Below, one piece after another: positions 42,456-51,616 of a stretch of 64,000 nt of DNA. The stretch is from JAKACA01 sp963769255. Its GTDB lineage: Bacteria > Actinomycetota > Acidimicrobiia > Acidimicrobiales > Bog-793. The stretch lies in NCBI GenBank assembly GCA_963769255.1, contig CAVYKV010000001.1, forward strand, positions 806,001 to 870,000, in the 5' to 3' direction. Position numbers and translations under genes: made by a program. The notes under the pieces are model-generated. The model was not told where the DNA came from, did no database searches, and worked only from the letters and a program-made list of their open reading frames with translations. Position 1 is the first letter of the stretch, and each line of letters opens with the position of its first letter.

Positions 42456-45427
42456 CCGACGGCTCGTCGCCCGGCAGGTCCGGTAGCGCTGCCAGAGCGG
42501 TGAGGGCCAGCTGCTCGGCCTGGCCGGAGGGTTGTCCGAGTCGCCCGAGCCGGATCAGCTGGGGGGCGGTTGGGAGGTGCCCGGCCGCCTGCATCATCAC
42601 CTCGGCGAGATGGGGATGGCAGGTGAGGAAGAGGATTCTGGTGCGACCGAGAGCTCTCCGCCAGCTCGTCGGCGACAGCCGCCGCCCGCTCCGGGTCGAA
42701 GTTGACGAGCACGTCGTCCAGCACGATGGGGAGGGAGACGGATCGCTCGGCGAACGAATCGGCGAGACCCAGGCGCAGGCACAGGTAGAGCTGCTCGATC
42801 GTGCCGCGGCTCAAGTGGTGGGCTTCGATCGCCTCGCCGCCGGCGGTCAGCACCCGGATGGCCTGGTGGCCCTCGGTGCCGGCTCCGGCGAGCAGGCCCA
42901 CGTAGCGACCACCGGTGACCCGCCGGAAGTGAGCGGCCGCCTCGGCGACGACGGCCGGCTGCCGCTCCCGCTCGTGCTGGGCGAGCGTGCGTCGCAAGAG
43001 CGAGTGCGCCGTACCGAGGACGAGGTAGCGCTTGAGAACACTCTCGAGATCGGCTTCGAGTGCCTCGCGGCGCCGCTCGAGCTCGGCGATGGTCTCCGAG
43101 GCGGCGAGCCGGCGCATCTCGCCGGCGAGCGACTGGTGGTCCCGCACGAGCTGCTCCTCGCTGCTGCGGAGCTCGTCGGCGGCCTCCTCGAGGCCGCTCC
43201 GCTCCACCGCCCACGACAGGACGTCGCCGTCGGCGAGCTGGGAACGGAGTCGTTCGGCAGCGGTGCCGGTGCCGAGGCTGCCAGCCAGGGCGGCCTCTGC
43301 CGAGGCCCGCTCCCCCTCGAGGCTCGCCCGGCTCGCCAGCAGGCTCGTGGCGCCGTCGAGCAGGTCGGCGAGGCGGGAGAGGGCGGCGTCGACGAGGAGG
43401 GCGTCGTCGCCGTCGCACTGGAGCGACTCCCGCTCGGCTGGCATCGCCGCCGTTACGTCGTCTCTGAGCCGACGCCAGCGTTGCGCGAAGGAGGCCACGG
43501 ACGGCTCGAGCTCGCCGAGGGCGCTGTCGACGCGTCGCCTCGCCGCCGCCGCCTCGCGGATCTCGTCGAGCTCGTCGAGTCGTTCCAGCGTCTCGGCCGG
43601 GCTCGCCGAGGCATCGAAGCCGTGTGCGAGGCACCATTGCCCGTAGGCGTCCCGCTCGATGTCGGAGGCTCGTGTGGCCGCCGCCAGGCGCTCGGCCGCC
43701 ACCGCCCGCCGCCTCTCGGCCCCGGCGCGGGCATCCGATGCGGCGTCGAGGGCACGGCGCCGCTCGCGCTCGCGCTGTAACGAGAGCCCGAACTGGTCCG
43801 CATCCACCCGCGAGACCGGCTGCTCGAGCGCGAGGAGTGCTGCGAGCCCGGCGATGCGTTCCCGAGCGCGTTCCAGCTGCCGGGCACGCTCGAGGCTGCG
43901 GGTGTGTGCGACGTCGCCGGCGGCAGCCGGCGTGGCGCCGGCCTTGCCGTTCCTGTCGCCGACGAGACCGGTCCCGGCGGTGGGACGAAGGCGATGCCAC
44001 GTCAGCGAACCGGCCGTCAGGAGGAGGGCGCCGAGCGTCAGGGCGGCTGCGCCGAGGAGGGGTCGCCCCCCGGCGAGGAGCGCGGCGGCCAGCACTGCCG
44101 CGAGGACGCCGCACACGGCGAGGACGACTGCGGCCGCTCGGGCGGGGCTGTCGACGTCTCGCCGTAGGGCCACCTCGCTGCCCGTCCGCTCGTCGGCGAG
44201 TGCCTCGGCGGCGAACAGCTCCGCCTCTCCCAAGCGCTCGCGAAGCTCGGCCAGCGCCGCCACTCGGCCCTCCAACGACGCCAGGCTCGGGGGCTCGTCC
44301 GCTTCAGTCGGCACCGGAGGCAGAGCGGCGACGTCCGAGTCCGCCTGTGCCAGCAAGGCTTGGGCGGATGCCAGCGCGACGCGCAGCTGGTCGAGCCGGT
44401 CTCGGGAGGCTCGCACGCTGTCTCTCAGCGACTCCGGAGGGCCCGCCTCGAGGGCGCGCTCGAGCGTCCAAGCGCGACCGAGCCGTGCAAGGCGCCGCTG
44501 CACGGAGGCATCGATGCTGCGCCGGGAGGACCGCAGGTCATCGAGCTTTGCCAGGCGCTCGAGGTGGCCGGACCGGTCGTTGGCCAGCTGGCGGATCGAA
44601 GCCGCCTGCTCGAGCAGGACGGCGCCGGCCCCGACGTCCGGCAGGGCTGCCAGCCGACGGCGTGCCTCCTCCGCCATGCGATGGTGCTGCCGGCACATCT
44701 CGAGCAGCTGCAGCTCGTGCTGGCGACCGCGAGCGGCCTTCAGCCGGGAACGTACGGCCGTCAGCTCGTCGTCGAGGGCGGCGGCCTCACGGTGGAGCAG
44801 CTCGTAGCGCCGGGCGTCCTCCCGGGCGGCGGCCAGCTCGGATCTCACGGACTCGAGCTCGCTCGCCAAGCGGTTGGCGCGGGCATCCTCGCGACGAGGA
44901 CGTGCCAACTCGTTGCGGGCGTCCTCGAGCCGCCGCATCGCCGTCGTCGCCGACCGGCGCTGCCCGAGGATGCTCGCCGTGAAGAGCAGCTCGCGGACCT
45001 CGTCGCTCTCGAGGCTGTGCATGTGGCCGAGGTCGTCGAGGCCGACGGCGAAGACGGCTTCGAAGAGCGGGAGGCTGGCCCCGGCGAGTGCTCGGCGCAA
45101 GCTCGCCTCGTCGCCTTCGCTGCCGTCGGGGCGACGAACGGAGAAGCTGCGCTGGGCACCGGCGTGGCGCTGCACGACCCAGTGGCCCCCGTTGTCGTCG
45201 AGGACGGTCAGGCGTCCTCCGTGTCTCCCTCCCCGCACGGGTGGTCGGAACCTGGGGTTGTCCTTGCGGGTGGGGAAGCCGAAGAGCACACCGGTGAGGA
45301 AGTCGAAGAGGGTCGACTTGCCCGCTTCGTTCGGTCCGAGGAGGACGACGAGCCCTGTGTCGATGTCGTCGGCACCGAAGTCGGCGAAGGCACCGAAGCC
45401 GTCGACGTGGAACGAGGAGATCTTCAT
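42442..45427 (-). CDS. YhaN/SbcC-like coiled-coil ATPase (apparent frameshift near C-terminus)
   Basis: SMC-like ATPase, probable partner of the upstream metallophosphoesterase in DNA end processing. It begins MKISSFHVDGFGAF with Walker A LGPNEAGKST (about 34-43). Long coiled coils follow, interrupted near residues 455-500 by hydrophobic segments (AAAVVLAVCGVLAAVLAAALL), the YhaN hallmark. The ABC signature region is HHLSRGTIEQLYLCLRLGLAD and Walker B is LPIVLDDVLVNFD. After ADELAE the frame turns to nonsense (running on to 42323). Skipping one base within 42651-42664 gives LGRTRILFLTCHPHLAEVM, with the D/H-loop expected here, and a stop at 42442, making 994 residues. Confidence 0.82.
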
Positions 45428-46779
45428 CGCGACGCCTCCGCCCCGACGGGGGTCTCGCCGAGCTCGTCGAGGGCCCTCGTGAGGCCGGCACCGAGCAGCT
45501 CGTGCGCCGACATCTCCATCGCCACGGCCCGTGCCCGCAGCGCCCTCGGCAGCGTCGAGGTGACCTCTTCCACGAGGTCCGAAGGCAGGCAGGACTCGAG
45601 CGTGGGCATCAACGTCGGAACGGAGCTGGCGCGCCCGAGCGACTCCGCTACGGCGATGAGGTCGGCCGGGAAGTCGGAGCCGCCCCGGAGCTCTTCGAGA
45701 TCGACGCCCGCCGAGGTCTCGTCGTCGAGCCGTGACCACCAGACCCACGACCTCACCGGGGAGAAGCCGTCCCGGAGCGAGGCGAGCAGCTCGTCGAGGG
45801 CACCGTGCCGACGGAGGCCGATGTGCGCCCCCCCGCGGCCCGTGAGGACGCCACGGAGCACGAGGGAGCGACCCTCCGCCTCATCGAGCGCCGCCCGGGC
45901 GGCGTCGGACAGTACGTCGTGGACGGCGGCGAGGGAGTCGAGTGCCCCCACGTCCGCCTCGACGACGGCGAAGCGGACGCGGTCGCAGGGGACGAACTCG
46001 GCGCCGGCGACCCGACCGTCCTCGACCTCGACGACCGTGGCACCCTTGGCGCCGCGCTCGCTGGCCTTCGGGCTGCGCGCCTGCAGGTTGCCGGGGTAGA
46101 CGACCCACGGTTCGTCGCCGTGGGGGCGACCGCTCAGGATGGTGCGGCCGTGGATGTGCCCGAGCGCCCAGTAGTCGAGGCGGCAACGCTGCAGGTCCTC
46201 GAGGGAACAGGGGCTGTAGTCGTCGTGGCCTTCGCCGGCCCCCTTCACGTTGCAATGGAGGACCCCGACGTGGAAACCGCCTCCGGCCGGCCGGCTGAAA
46301 CGGAGAGCAAGGTTCTCCCTGACATCCCTTCGGCCGTAGGAGATGCCCTGCACGACAGCGAGACGGCGACCCTCGCGTAGCACCGGCACGGCCGTGACCT
46401 CGTCGGCGCCGAAGACGGTCACGAGCGGCGGCCACTCGTCGACGGCGACCCACCCGGTGTCGACGGGGTCGTGGTTGCCGTGGGCGACGAAGGCGGCGAT
46501 GCCGGCGTCGGACAGCCGGCGCAGCCCGTCACGGAAGCGGAGCTGCGCACGGATCCCCCGCTCGGCGCCGTCGTAGACGTCGCCGGCGACGACGAGGAAG
46601 GCGGCGTCACGCTGCAGGCACAGCTCGACGAGCGCGTCGAAGGCTTCCAGCGATGCCTCCCGCAAGGCCGCCGCCACGAGGGGGGCGACCTCGCCGATGC
46701 CGCTGAACGGCGTGTCCAGATGGAGGTCGGCGGCATGCACGAAGCAGAAGTCCCCGTCGTCTCTCCGGATCCCGGCCAT
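45424..46779 (-). CDS. YhaO/SbcD-like metallophosphoesterase (DNA repair exonuclease)
   Basis: Calcineurin-type nuclease subunit of 451 residues. The phosphoesterase motifs are all present: ADLHLD (D and H, about 16-21), AGDVYDG, AHGNHD, VLHCN and LGHIHGR. A capping region and a C-terminal segment that would bind the ATPase follow. Its stop overlaps the ATPase start (ATGA). The closer match is to the YhaO/YhaN pair of Firmicutes rather than SbcD/SbcC. TAGCCT lies 6 bases before the ATG, suggesting a leaderless message. Confidence 0.87.
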   Translation of the reverse strand: MAGIRRDDGDFCFVHAADLHLDTPFSGIGEVAPLVAAALREASLEAFDALVELCLQRDAAFLVVAGDVYDGAERGIRAQLRFRDGLRRLSDAGIAAFVAHGNHDPVDTGWVAVDEWPPLVTVFGADEVTAVPVLREGRRLAVVQGISYGRRDVRENLALRFSRPAGGGFHVGVLHCNVKGAGEGHDDYSPCSLEDLQRCRLDYWALGHIHGRTILSGRPHGDEPWVVYPGNLQARSPKASERGAKGATVVEVEDGRVAGAEFVPCDRVRFAVVEADVGALDSLAAVHDVLSDAARAALDEAEGRSLVLRGVLTGRGGAHIGLRRHGALDELLASLRDGFSPVRSWVWWSRLDDETSAGVDLEELRGGSDFPADLIAVAESLGRASSVPTLMPTLESCLPSDLVEEVTSTLPRALRARAVAMEMSAHELLGAGLTRALDELGETPVGAEASR

Positions 46780-46785
46780 GGCTTC

Positions 46786-46791
46786 AGGCTA
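46786..46791 (-). promoter_or_regulatory. Candidate -10 hexamer TAGCCT, leaderless nuclease operon
   Basis: On the minus strand TAGCCT ends 6 bases before the ATG at 46779 with no ribosome site. It would drive the two-gene nuclease operon. Confidence 0.45.
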
Positions 46792-46888
46792 GGACGAGGG
46801 TGTGTCACCGCTGGGGATGCTCCAGCTCGGCCGGGTCGCTACGGTTGGTCGCCCCAGGACGAGGAGCCCCGAGGACGAGGAGCACACG

Positions 46889-48595
46889 GTGAACGAGCAC
46901 ACGGGCGGCGACGCAGTGAGCGACGTGCTGGAAGAGGCCGGCGTCGACGTGATCTTCGGCATCCCGAGCGTGCACAACCTGCCCCTCTACGACGCCATCC
47001 GCCGGCGGGGACGCCTGCGGGCCGTGACGGTGCGGCACGAGCAGTCGGCAGTCGGGGCGGCCGACGGCTTTGCCCGCGTGACGGGCCGGCTCGGCGTCTG
47101 CATCACCTCGACGGGGCCTGGTGCCGCCAACGCCATGGGGGGCCTGCTCGAGGCGTACACGTCCGGCTCGCCCGTCCTCCACCTGACGGGCCAGGTGGAG
47201 ACGCGGTACCTCGGGGCAGGGCGGGGTTTCATCCACGAGGTTCCCGACCAGCCGGCAATGCTGGCGTCGCTCTGCAAGAGCGTGCGGCGTGCCCGCTCCG
47301 CCGACGACATCGCCCCCGTCGTCGCCTCCGCCATGGCGGAGGCCATGTCGGCGCCGAGGGGCCCCGTGAGCGTCGAGCTCCCGATCGATCTGCAGTACGC
47401 CGGCGCGACCGTCCTTCCGGCGGGCGAGATCGAGCGTCTCCTCGTTCCGGCGGTACCCGTGCCGCCTTCGCTCGAGGAGGTCCGTGCCGCCGTCGAGCTC
47501 CTTGCCGCCAGCCGTCGGCCCCTCGTGTGGGCGGGCGGGGGCGCCGTCAGCTCGGGGGCGGCCGCGGAGGTGGTCGCCCTCGTGCGGCGCCTCGGTGCCG
47601 GCCTCCTCACGACGCCGAACGGCCGCGGCATCCTCGCCGAAGACGACCCCGTGTGCATCGGCAACCTCTCCTGGGACGCCGACGTGCGGGCGCTCTGCCG
47701 AGAGGCGGACGTCCTCGTCGGTGTGGGGACCCGCTACCAGGGGCCCAACACCGAGAACTGGACGATGCAGCTTCCGGGCACCATCGTGCAGATCGACGTC
47801 GACCCGGATCGCCCGGGGCGCAACTATGCGGCGACCGTCGCGGTCGGCGCCGACGCCAAGTCGGCGCTCTCCGCCATCCTGCGGGAGCTTCCGGAAACCG
47901 TCGCTTCCGAGGACGGCTGGGTCGAGCGCGTGACGGAGGCGGCGAGTGCCGCCAGGTCGCGTCTGAGACACGTGATCGGGGCACAGGAAGGCCTCCTCGA
48001 CGAGCTCTCCGCGGCCCTCGGGCCGGAGGCCGTCGTCGTGAAGGACAGCACCATCCCGGCATACACCTGGGGCAATCGGCTCCTCCCGGTGGCGGCACCC
48101 AGGCGGGCCATCATGCCGAACGGCTTTGCCATCGGGCTCGGGCTCGCCCACGCCCTCGGGGCCGGGGCGGCTGTGGCGTCGGCCGCCGCCGGCAGCCCGG
48201 CCGGCCCGGTCGTGCTCATGGCGGGCGACGGCGGCGTGATGCTGACCGTGGCGGAGCTGGCAACGCTGGCGGCCGAGCAGTTGCGGGTGACCGTTGTCGT
48301 CTTCTGCGACGGCGGCTACGGCATCCTCCGCAACATCCAGGACGCTCAGTACGGACAGGGCGACGGCCGCATCGGAGTCGACCTCGGGGCGCCGGACTTC
48401 GTCGCCCTCGCCGCCGCCCTCGGGGTCGAGGGGACCGCGGTCCGTACCCCCGAGGAGTTCGGCAAGGCCGTCCGCACCGGCATCGCCCGCTCGGGTCCGT
48501 ACCTCGTCGACGTCGACCTGACGGCCATCGGCCCGATGTCGCGGCCGTACACGGGCACGTCGCGGCCGCCCTCCGGCGCCACGAAGGCGGGTTGA
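46889..48595 (+). CDS. Thiamine pyrophosphate-dependent enzyme, acetolactate synthase-like
   Basis: A 568-residue three-domain TPP enzyme. The cofactor-activating Glu51 lies in TVRHEQSAVGAADGFAR, followed by VCITSTGPGAANAMGGL. The central domain is QIDVDP-like, and the metal site is GDG with Asp447, continuing to FCDGGYGILRN. The family includes acetolactate synthases and 2-oxo acid decarboxylases; the reaction cannot be fixed from sequence, and no small regulatory subunit is adjacent, so biosynthetic acetolactate synthase is less likely. GTG 46889 follows CGAGGAGCACACG. It converges on the aldehyde dehydrogenase gene, 4 bases apart. Confidence 0.82.
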   Translation: MNEHTGGDAVSDVLEEAGVDVIFGIPSVHNLPLYDAIRRRGRLRAVTVRHEQSAVGAADGFARVTGRLGVCITSTGPGAANAMGGLLEAYTSGSPVLHLTGQVETRYLGAGRGFIHEVPDQPAMLASLCKSVRRARSADDIAPVVASAMAEAMSAPRGPVSVELPIDLQYAGATVLPAGEIERLLVPAVPVPPSLEEVRAAVELLAASRRPLVWAGGGAVSSGAAAEVVALVRRLGAGLLTTPNGRGILAEDDPVCIGNLSWDADVRALCREADVLVGVGTRYQGPNTENWTMQLPGTIVQIDVDPDRPGRNYAATVAVGADAKSALSAILRELPETVASEDGWVERVTEAASAARSRLRHVIGAQEGLLDELSAALGPEAVVVKDSTIPAYTWGNRLLPVAAPRRAIMPNGFAIGLGLAHALGAGAAVASAAAGSPAGPVVLMAGDGGVMLTVAELATLAAEQLRVTVVVFCDGGYGILRNIQDAQYGQGDGRIGVDLGAPDFVALAAALGVEGTAVRTPEEFGKAVRTGIARSGPYLVDVDLTAIGPMSRPYTGTSRPPSGATKAG

Positions 48596-48599
48596 GCCC

Positions 48600-50159
48600 T
48601 CAGCCCTCCAGGCGGAAGTCGCGCCGAGCGGCGACGTGGTCGGTGTCCATCTGTGCCTTCTGGAGGTGTCCGGAGTAGTCCCAGTTCATCGACTGCCACT
48701 TCGTCATCTGGTCGAGCACCCACTTGCCGCTCTGGCGGCTGCCGTTGCCGGACCGCCCGTTGCCGCCGAAGGGAAGGTGTGCCTCGGCACCCGACGTGGA
48801 GTTGTTGACGCTCACCATCCCGGCGCTCGTCCGGCGCCGGAACTCGAAGACCGCCCTCGGCGTCTCGGTGTAGATGGCGGCCGACAGCCCGTAGCCGGAA
48901 CGGTTGGCGATGGCCATCGCCTCGTCGAAGCTGGCGAAGGAGGTGACGCCGATCATCGGACCAAAGGTCTCGGTCCGCACGATCTCGTCCTCGATTCGAA
49001 CGCCGTCGACGATGGTGGGGTGGCAGAAGACGCCTTCGTCCGGGTCGCCCACGAAGCCCTCACGGGGGGAGGCCGACGAGATCCGACCCGTGGCCGAGCT
49101 GCCGAGGAGGCGGTGATGGGGCTCCACGAGGTCGGCAAGGTACTCGTCGAGGCGATCGGCGAAGCGCTCGTCGAGCATGGGGCCGTAGAGGACGTCGGTC
49201 GTCGGGTCGCCGATGGCGGCCGACTCGAGGCGGCCCGTCAGCGCCTCGACGAACTCGTCGTGCAACGACTCGTGCACGATGGCGGTGCCGAGGGACGTGC
49301 AGCGTTGGCCCGCCGTCCCGAAACCCGAGAAGAGCGCCCCGTCGACGGCGAGGGCGCTGTCGGCGTCCGGCATGACGACCATCGGGTTCTTGCCGCCCAG
49401 CTCGAGGCAGGCGGACTGCACGTGGCGGCCGGCGAGCTCGCCGATGCGCGAGCCGACGGCCGACGAGCCCGTGAAACCGATCTTGTCGACGACACCCTGC
49501 GCCAGCGACTCCTCCAGCCCTGCGAAGGTCGCCGCTCCGTCTGCAAGGACGAGATTGAGGGCACCTTCCGGCAGCCCACCTGCCACGAAGAGCTCGTAGA
49601 GGGCGGTGGCGATCGCCGCCGAGTACTCGGCCGGCTTCCACACGACGGTGTTGCCGCACAGGAGGGCGGGCACGAGGTACCAGGACGGCACGGCGACGGG
49701 GAAGTTCCCCGCCGTCACGACGGCCAAGGTACCGACCGGGGTGCGAAACGTGAACAGTGCCTTGTCGTGCATCTCGGACGGGACGGTCTCCCCGTAGAGG
49801 CGGCGCCCCTCCCCGAGGAAGAAGTCGCAGGTGTCGACGATCTCCTGCACCTCGCCGAGCGACTCTGCATACGGCTTGCCCACCTCCCGCGTGACGAGGC
49901 GGGCGAGCGACTCGGCGTTGGCCTCGATGAGACGGCCGATCTCGGCGATGACCCTCCCCCTGATGGGAGCCGGCACCAGGGCCCACGGCTCCTGTGCCGC
50001 TTTGGCCGCGTGGCAGGCCTCCGTGAAGGTGGCCGCATCGCCGAGGGCGACCTCGGCGACGACTTCGCGCAGCCTCGCCGGGTTGGTGGACTGCAGGAGT
50101 CCCCCCCGGTCGTCACCGGTCACCTTGCCGGCGATGATGGACGAACAGCTCTTCGGCAC
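48600..50159 (-). CDS. Aldehyde dehydrogenase, likely aminoadipate-semialdehyde (piperideine-6-carboxylate) dehydrogenase
   Basis: NAD(P)-dependent aldehyde dehydrogenase of 519 residues. Active-site Glu lies in CLELGGKNP and nucleophile Cys in GTAGQRCTSLG; KIGFTGSSAVGSRI is the Rossmann glycine loop and VTAGNFPVAVPSW the substrate entry. It is just downstream of lysine 6-aminotransferase (2 bases between them), so the likely substrate is the aldehyde made by that enzyme, giving 2-aminoadipate. Succinate-semialdehyde dehydrogenase activity is an alternative. GTG 50159 is used; no strong ribosome site, so translation may be coupled. Confidence 0.85.
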   Translation of the reverse strand: MPKSCSSIIAGKVTGDDRGGLLQSTNPARLREVVAEVALGDAATFTEACHAAKAAQEPWALVPAPIRGRVIAEIGRLIEANAESLARLVTREVGKPYAESLGEVQEIVDTCDFFLGEGRRLYGETVPSEMHDKALFTFRTPVGTLAVVTAGNFPVAVPSWYLVPALLCGNTVVWKPAEYSAAIATALYELFVAGGLPEGALNLVLADGAATFAGLEESLAQGVVDKIGFTGSSAVGSRIGELAGRHVQSACLELGGKNPMVVMPDADSALAVDGALFSGFGTAGQRCTSLGTAIVHESLHDEFVEALTGRLESAAIGDPTTDVLYGPMLDERFADRLDEYLADLVEPHHRLLGSSATGRISSASPREGFVGDPDEGVFCHPTIVDGVRIEDEIVRTETFGPMIGVTSFASFDEAMAIANRSGYGLSAAIYTETPRAVFEFRRRTSAGMVSVNNSTSGAEAHLPFGGNGRSGNGSRQSGKWVLDQMTKWQSMNWDYSGHLQKAQMDTDHVAARRDFRLEG

Positions 50160-50161
50160 GT

Positions 50162-51544
50162 TCAGGGACCAACCTTTCCGAGGACGCGGGAGATGGCGTC
50201 GCACCCCCGGTCGATCTCCTGGCGCGTGACGGCCAGGTTCGGGCGGACACGCAAGGTCCGCTCCCCGCAGCCCAGCGCGAGCACGTGCTCGTCGGCGCGC
50301 AGCGTCGTGACGACCTCGTCGCGCAACTCGCCCGAGGGAAGGTCGACGGCGGCGAGCAGCCCCCGCCCCCGGGGGTTCGTGGCGACGGCCGGCATCTCCG
50401 ACGAGAGGGCTTGCAGGCGAGCGAGCAGGTGTCGTCCCATGGCAGCGGCGTTGGCGATGGCCCCAGTGCACTCGACGAGCTCGAGGAGCCGCCGGGACCG
50501 CACCATGTCGGTGAGGTTCCCACTCCAGGTCGAGCTGATGCGGCCTGGCACTGTGAAGACGTTGAACGGCTCCTCGTCGACACGGCGCCCGGCCATGACT
50601 CCTCCGAGCTGGACCTTCTTGGCGAAGGCGACGACGTCGGGCTCGAGCCCGAGCTGCTGGTAACACCAGGGCGTGCCCGTCACGCCGCAGCCCGTCTGCA
50701 CCTCGTCGAGGACGAAGAGGGCGTCGTGACGCCGGCAAAGACCTTGCATCGCCTGCAAGAACTCGGCGCGCAGGTGGCGGTCGCCACCCTCGGCCTGGAT
50801 GGGCTCGGCCACGAAGCAGGCGATGTCGTGCGGGTAGCGCTCGAAGGACGCTGCCGCCTCGGCGAGGGCCGACTCCTCCGCTCGCTCGATCTCCTCGAGA
50901 TGGTCCTCGAGGGGGAAGACGACCGCCGGCGAGGCGATGCGCGGCCAGTCGAACTTCGGGAAACGGTCGACCTTCACCGGATCGGTGTTCGTGAGCGACA
51001 TGGTGTAGCCGGTGCGGCCGTGGAAGGCGTGCCGCAGGTGCAGCACCCTCGTCCCGAGGGAGGCGGAACGCCCGGCGGCCTCGTTGCGCCGTGACTTCCA
51101 GTCGAAGGCGACCTTGATGGCGTTCTCGACAGCGAGCGCTCCGCCCTCGATGAAGAAGAGGTGGGGCAGCTCGGGGTCGCCGAGTACGCGGGTGAAGACC
51201 TCGACGAACTCCGCCAGGTGGGTTGTCTGGAGCTCGGAGTTCGCCGGCTTGTTTGCCGCCACCTCCGCGAGTATTGCCATGAACTCGGGATTGTCGGCGA
51301 GTCCGGCGGGGTTCAGGCCGAGGGGCGCCGAGGCGAAGAACGTGTAGAAATCGAGGTACTCCGTGCCGTCGCTGGCGTCGACGACGAAGGAGCCGTGGCT
51401 CCTCGCCGTGTCGAGGACGATCGGGTAGCCGTCGAGCAGGAGGTGGTGACCGAGGAGCTCATGGACGTTCTCGGGACGGATCTGCGCGCCAGACATGCCC
51501 GTGTCCAGGCCCTTCGGACCACGTTGTCCGAGGGTGGATGACAT
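50162..51544 (-). CDS. lat: L-lysine 6-transaminase
   Basis: PLP enzyme that moves the epsilon-amino group of lysine to 2-oxoglutarate. A class III aminotransferase of 460 residues. DEVQTGCGVTGTPWCYQQLGL and VAFAKKVQLGGVMAG, with the PLP Lys, match actinobacterial lysine aminotransferases specifically, as do LDFYTFFASAPLGLNP and FFIEGGALAVENAIK. It forms a two-gene unit with the dehydrogenase downstream. The ATG lies 6 bases after a TAGGCT hexamer without ribosome site. In beta-lactam producers lat and pcd feed cephamycin, but no beta-lactam genes are seen here, so lysine catabolism or osmolyte formation is more likely. Confidence 0.93.
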   Translation of the reverse strand: MSSTLGQRGPKGLDTGMSGAQIRPENVHELLGHHLLLDGYPIVLDTARSHGSFVVDASDGTEYLDFYTFFASAPLGLNPAGLADNPEFMAILAEVAANKPANSELQTTHLAEFVEVFTRVLGDPELPHLFFIEGGALAVENAIKVAFDWKSRRNEAAGRSASLGTRVLHLRHAFHGRTGYTMSLTNTDPVKVDRFPKFDWPRIASPAVVFPLEDHLEEIERAEESALAEAAASFERYPHDIACFVAEPIQAEGGDRHLRAEFLQAMQGLCRRHDALFVLDEVQTGCGVTGTPWCYQQLGLEPDVVAFAKKVQLGGVMAGRRVDEEPFNVFTVPGRISSTWSGNLTDMVRSRRLLELVECTGAIANAAAMGRHLLARLQALSSEMPAVATNPRGRGLLAAVDLPSGELRDEVVTTLRADEHVLALGCGERTLRVRPNLAVTRQEIDRGCDAISRVLGKVGP

Positions 51545-51550
51545 TGCGTC

Positions 51551-51556
51551 AGCCTA
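51551..51556 (-). promoter_or_regulatory. Candidate -10 hexamer TAGGCT, leaderless lat
   Basis: On the minus strand TAGGCT ends 6 bases before the lat ATG and there is no ribosome site. The divergent aminotransferase gene starts 73 bases away and has a GGAGG site instead. Confidence 0.45.
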
Positions 51557-51616
51557 CCGTTGGGTGTCGGGCGGCCCTGGCCGGTACGCTCCCGAGTGCA
51601 TCGATCCGGAGGCATG

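Noticed and set aside
44360..46099. 579-codon plus-strand frame across the nuclease pair
   Set aside because: Antisense shadow of the YhaN/YhaO-like genes, which have all catalytic motifs.
48300..48345. TPP enzyme with CDGGY instead of NDGGY at the metal site
   Set aside because: The Asp that aligns with the second ligand of the usual NN/ND motif is kept, so loss of metal binding is not supported.
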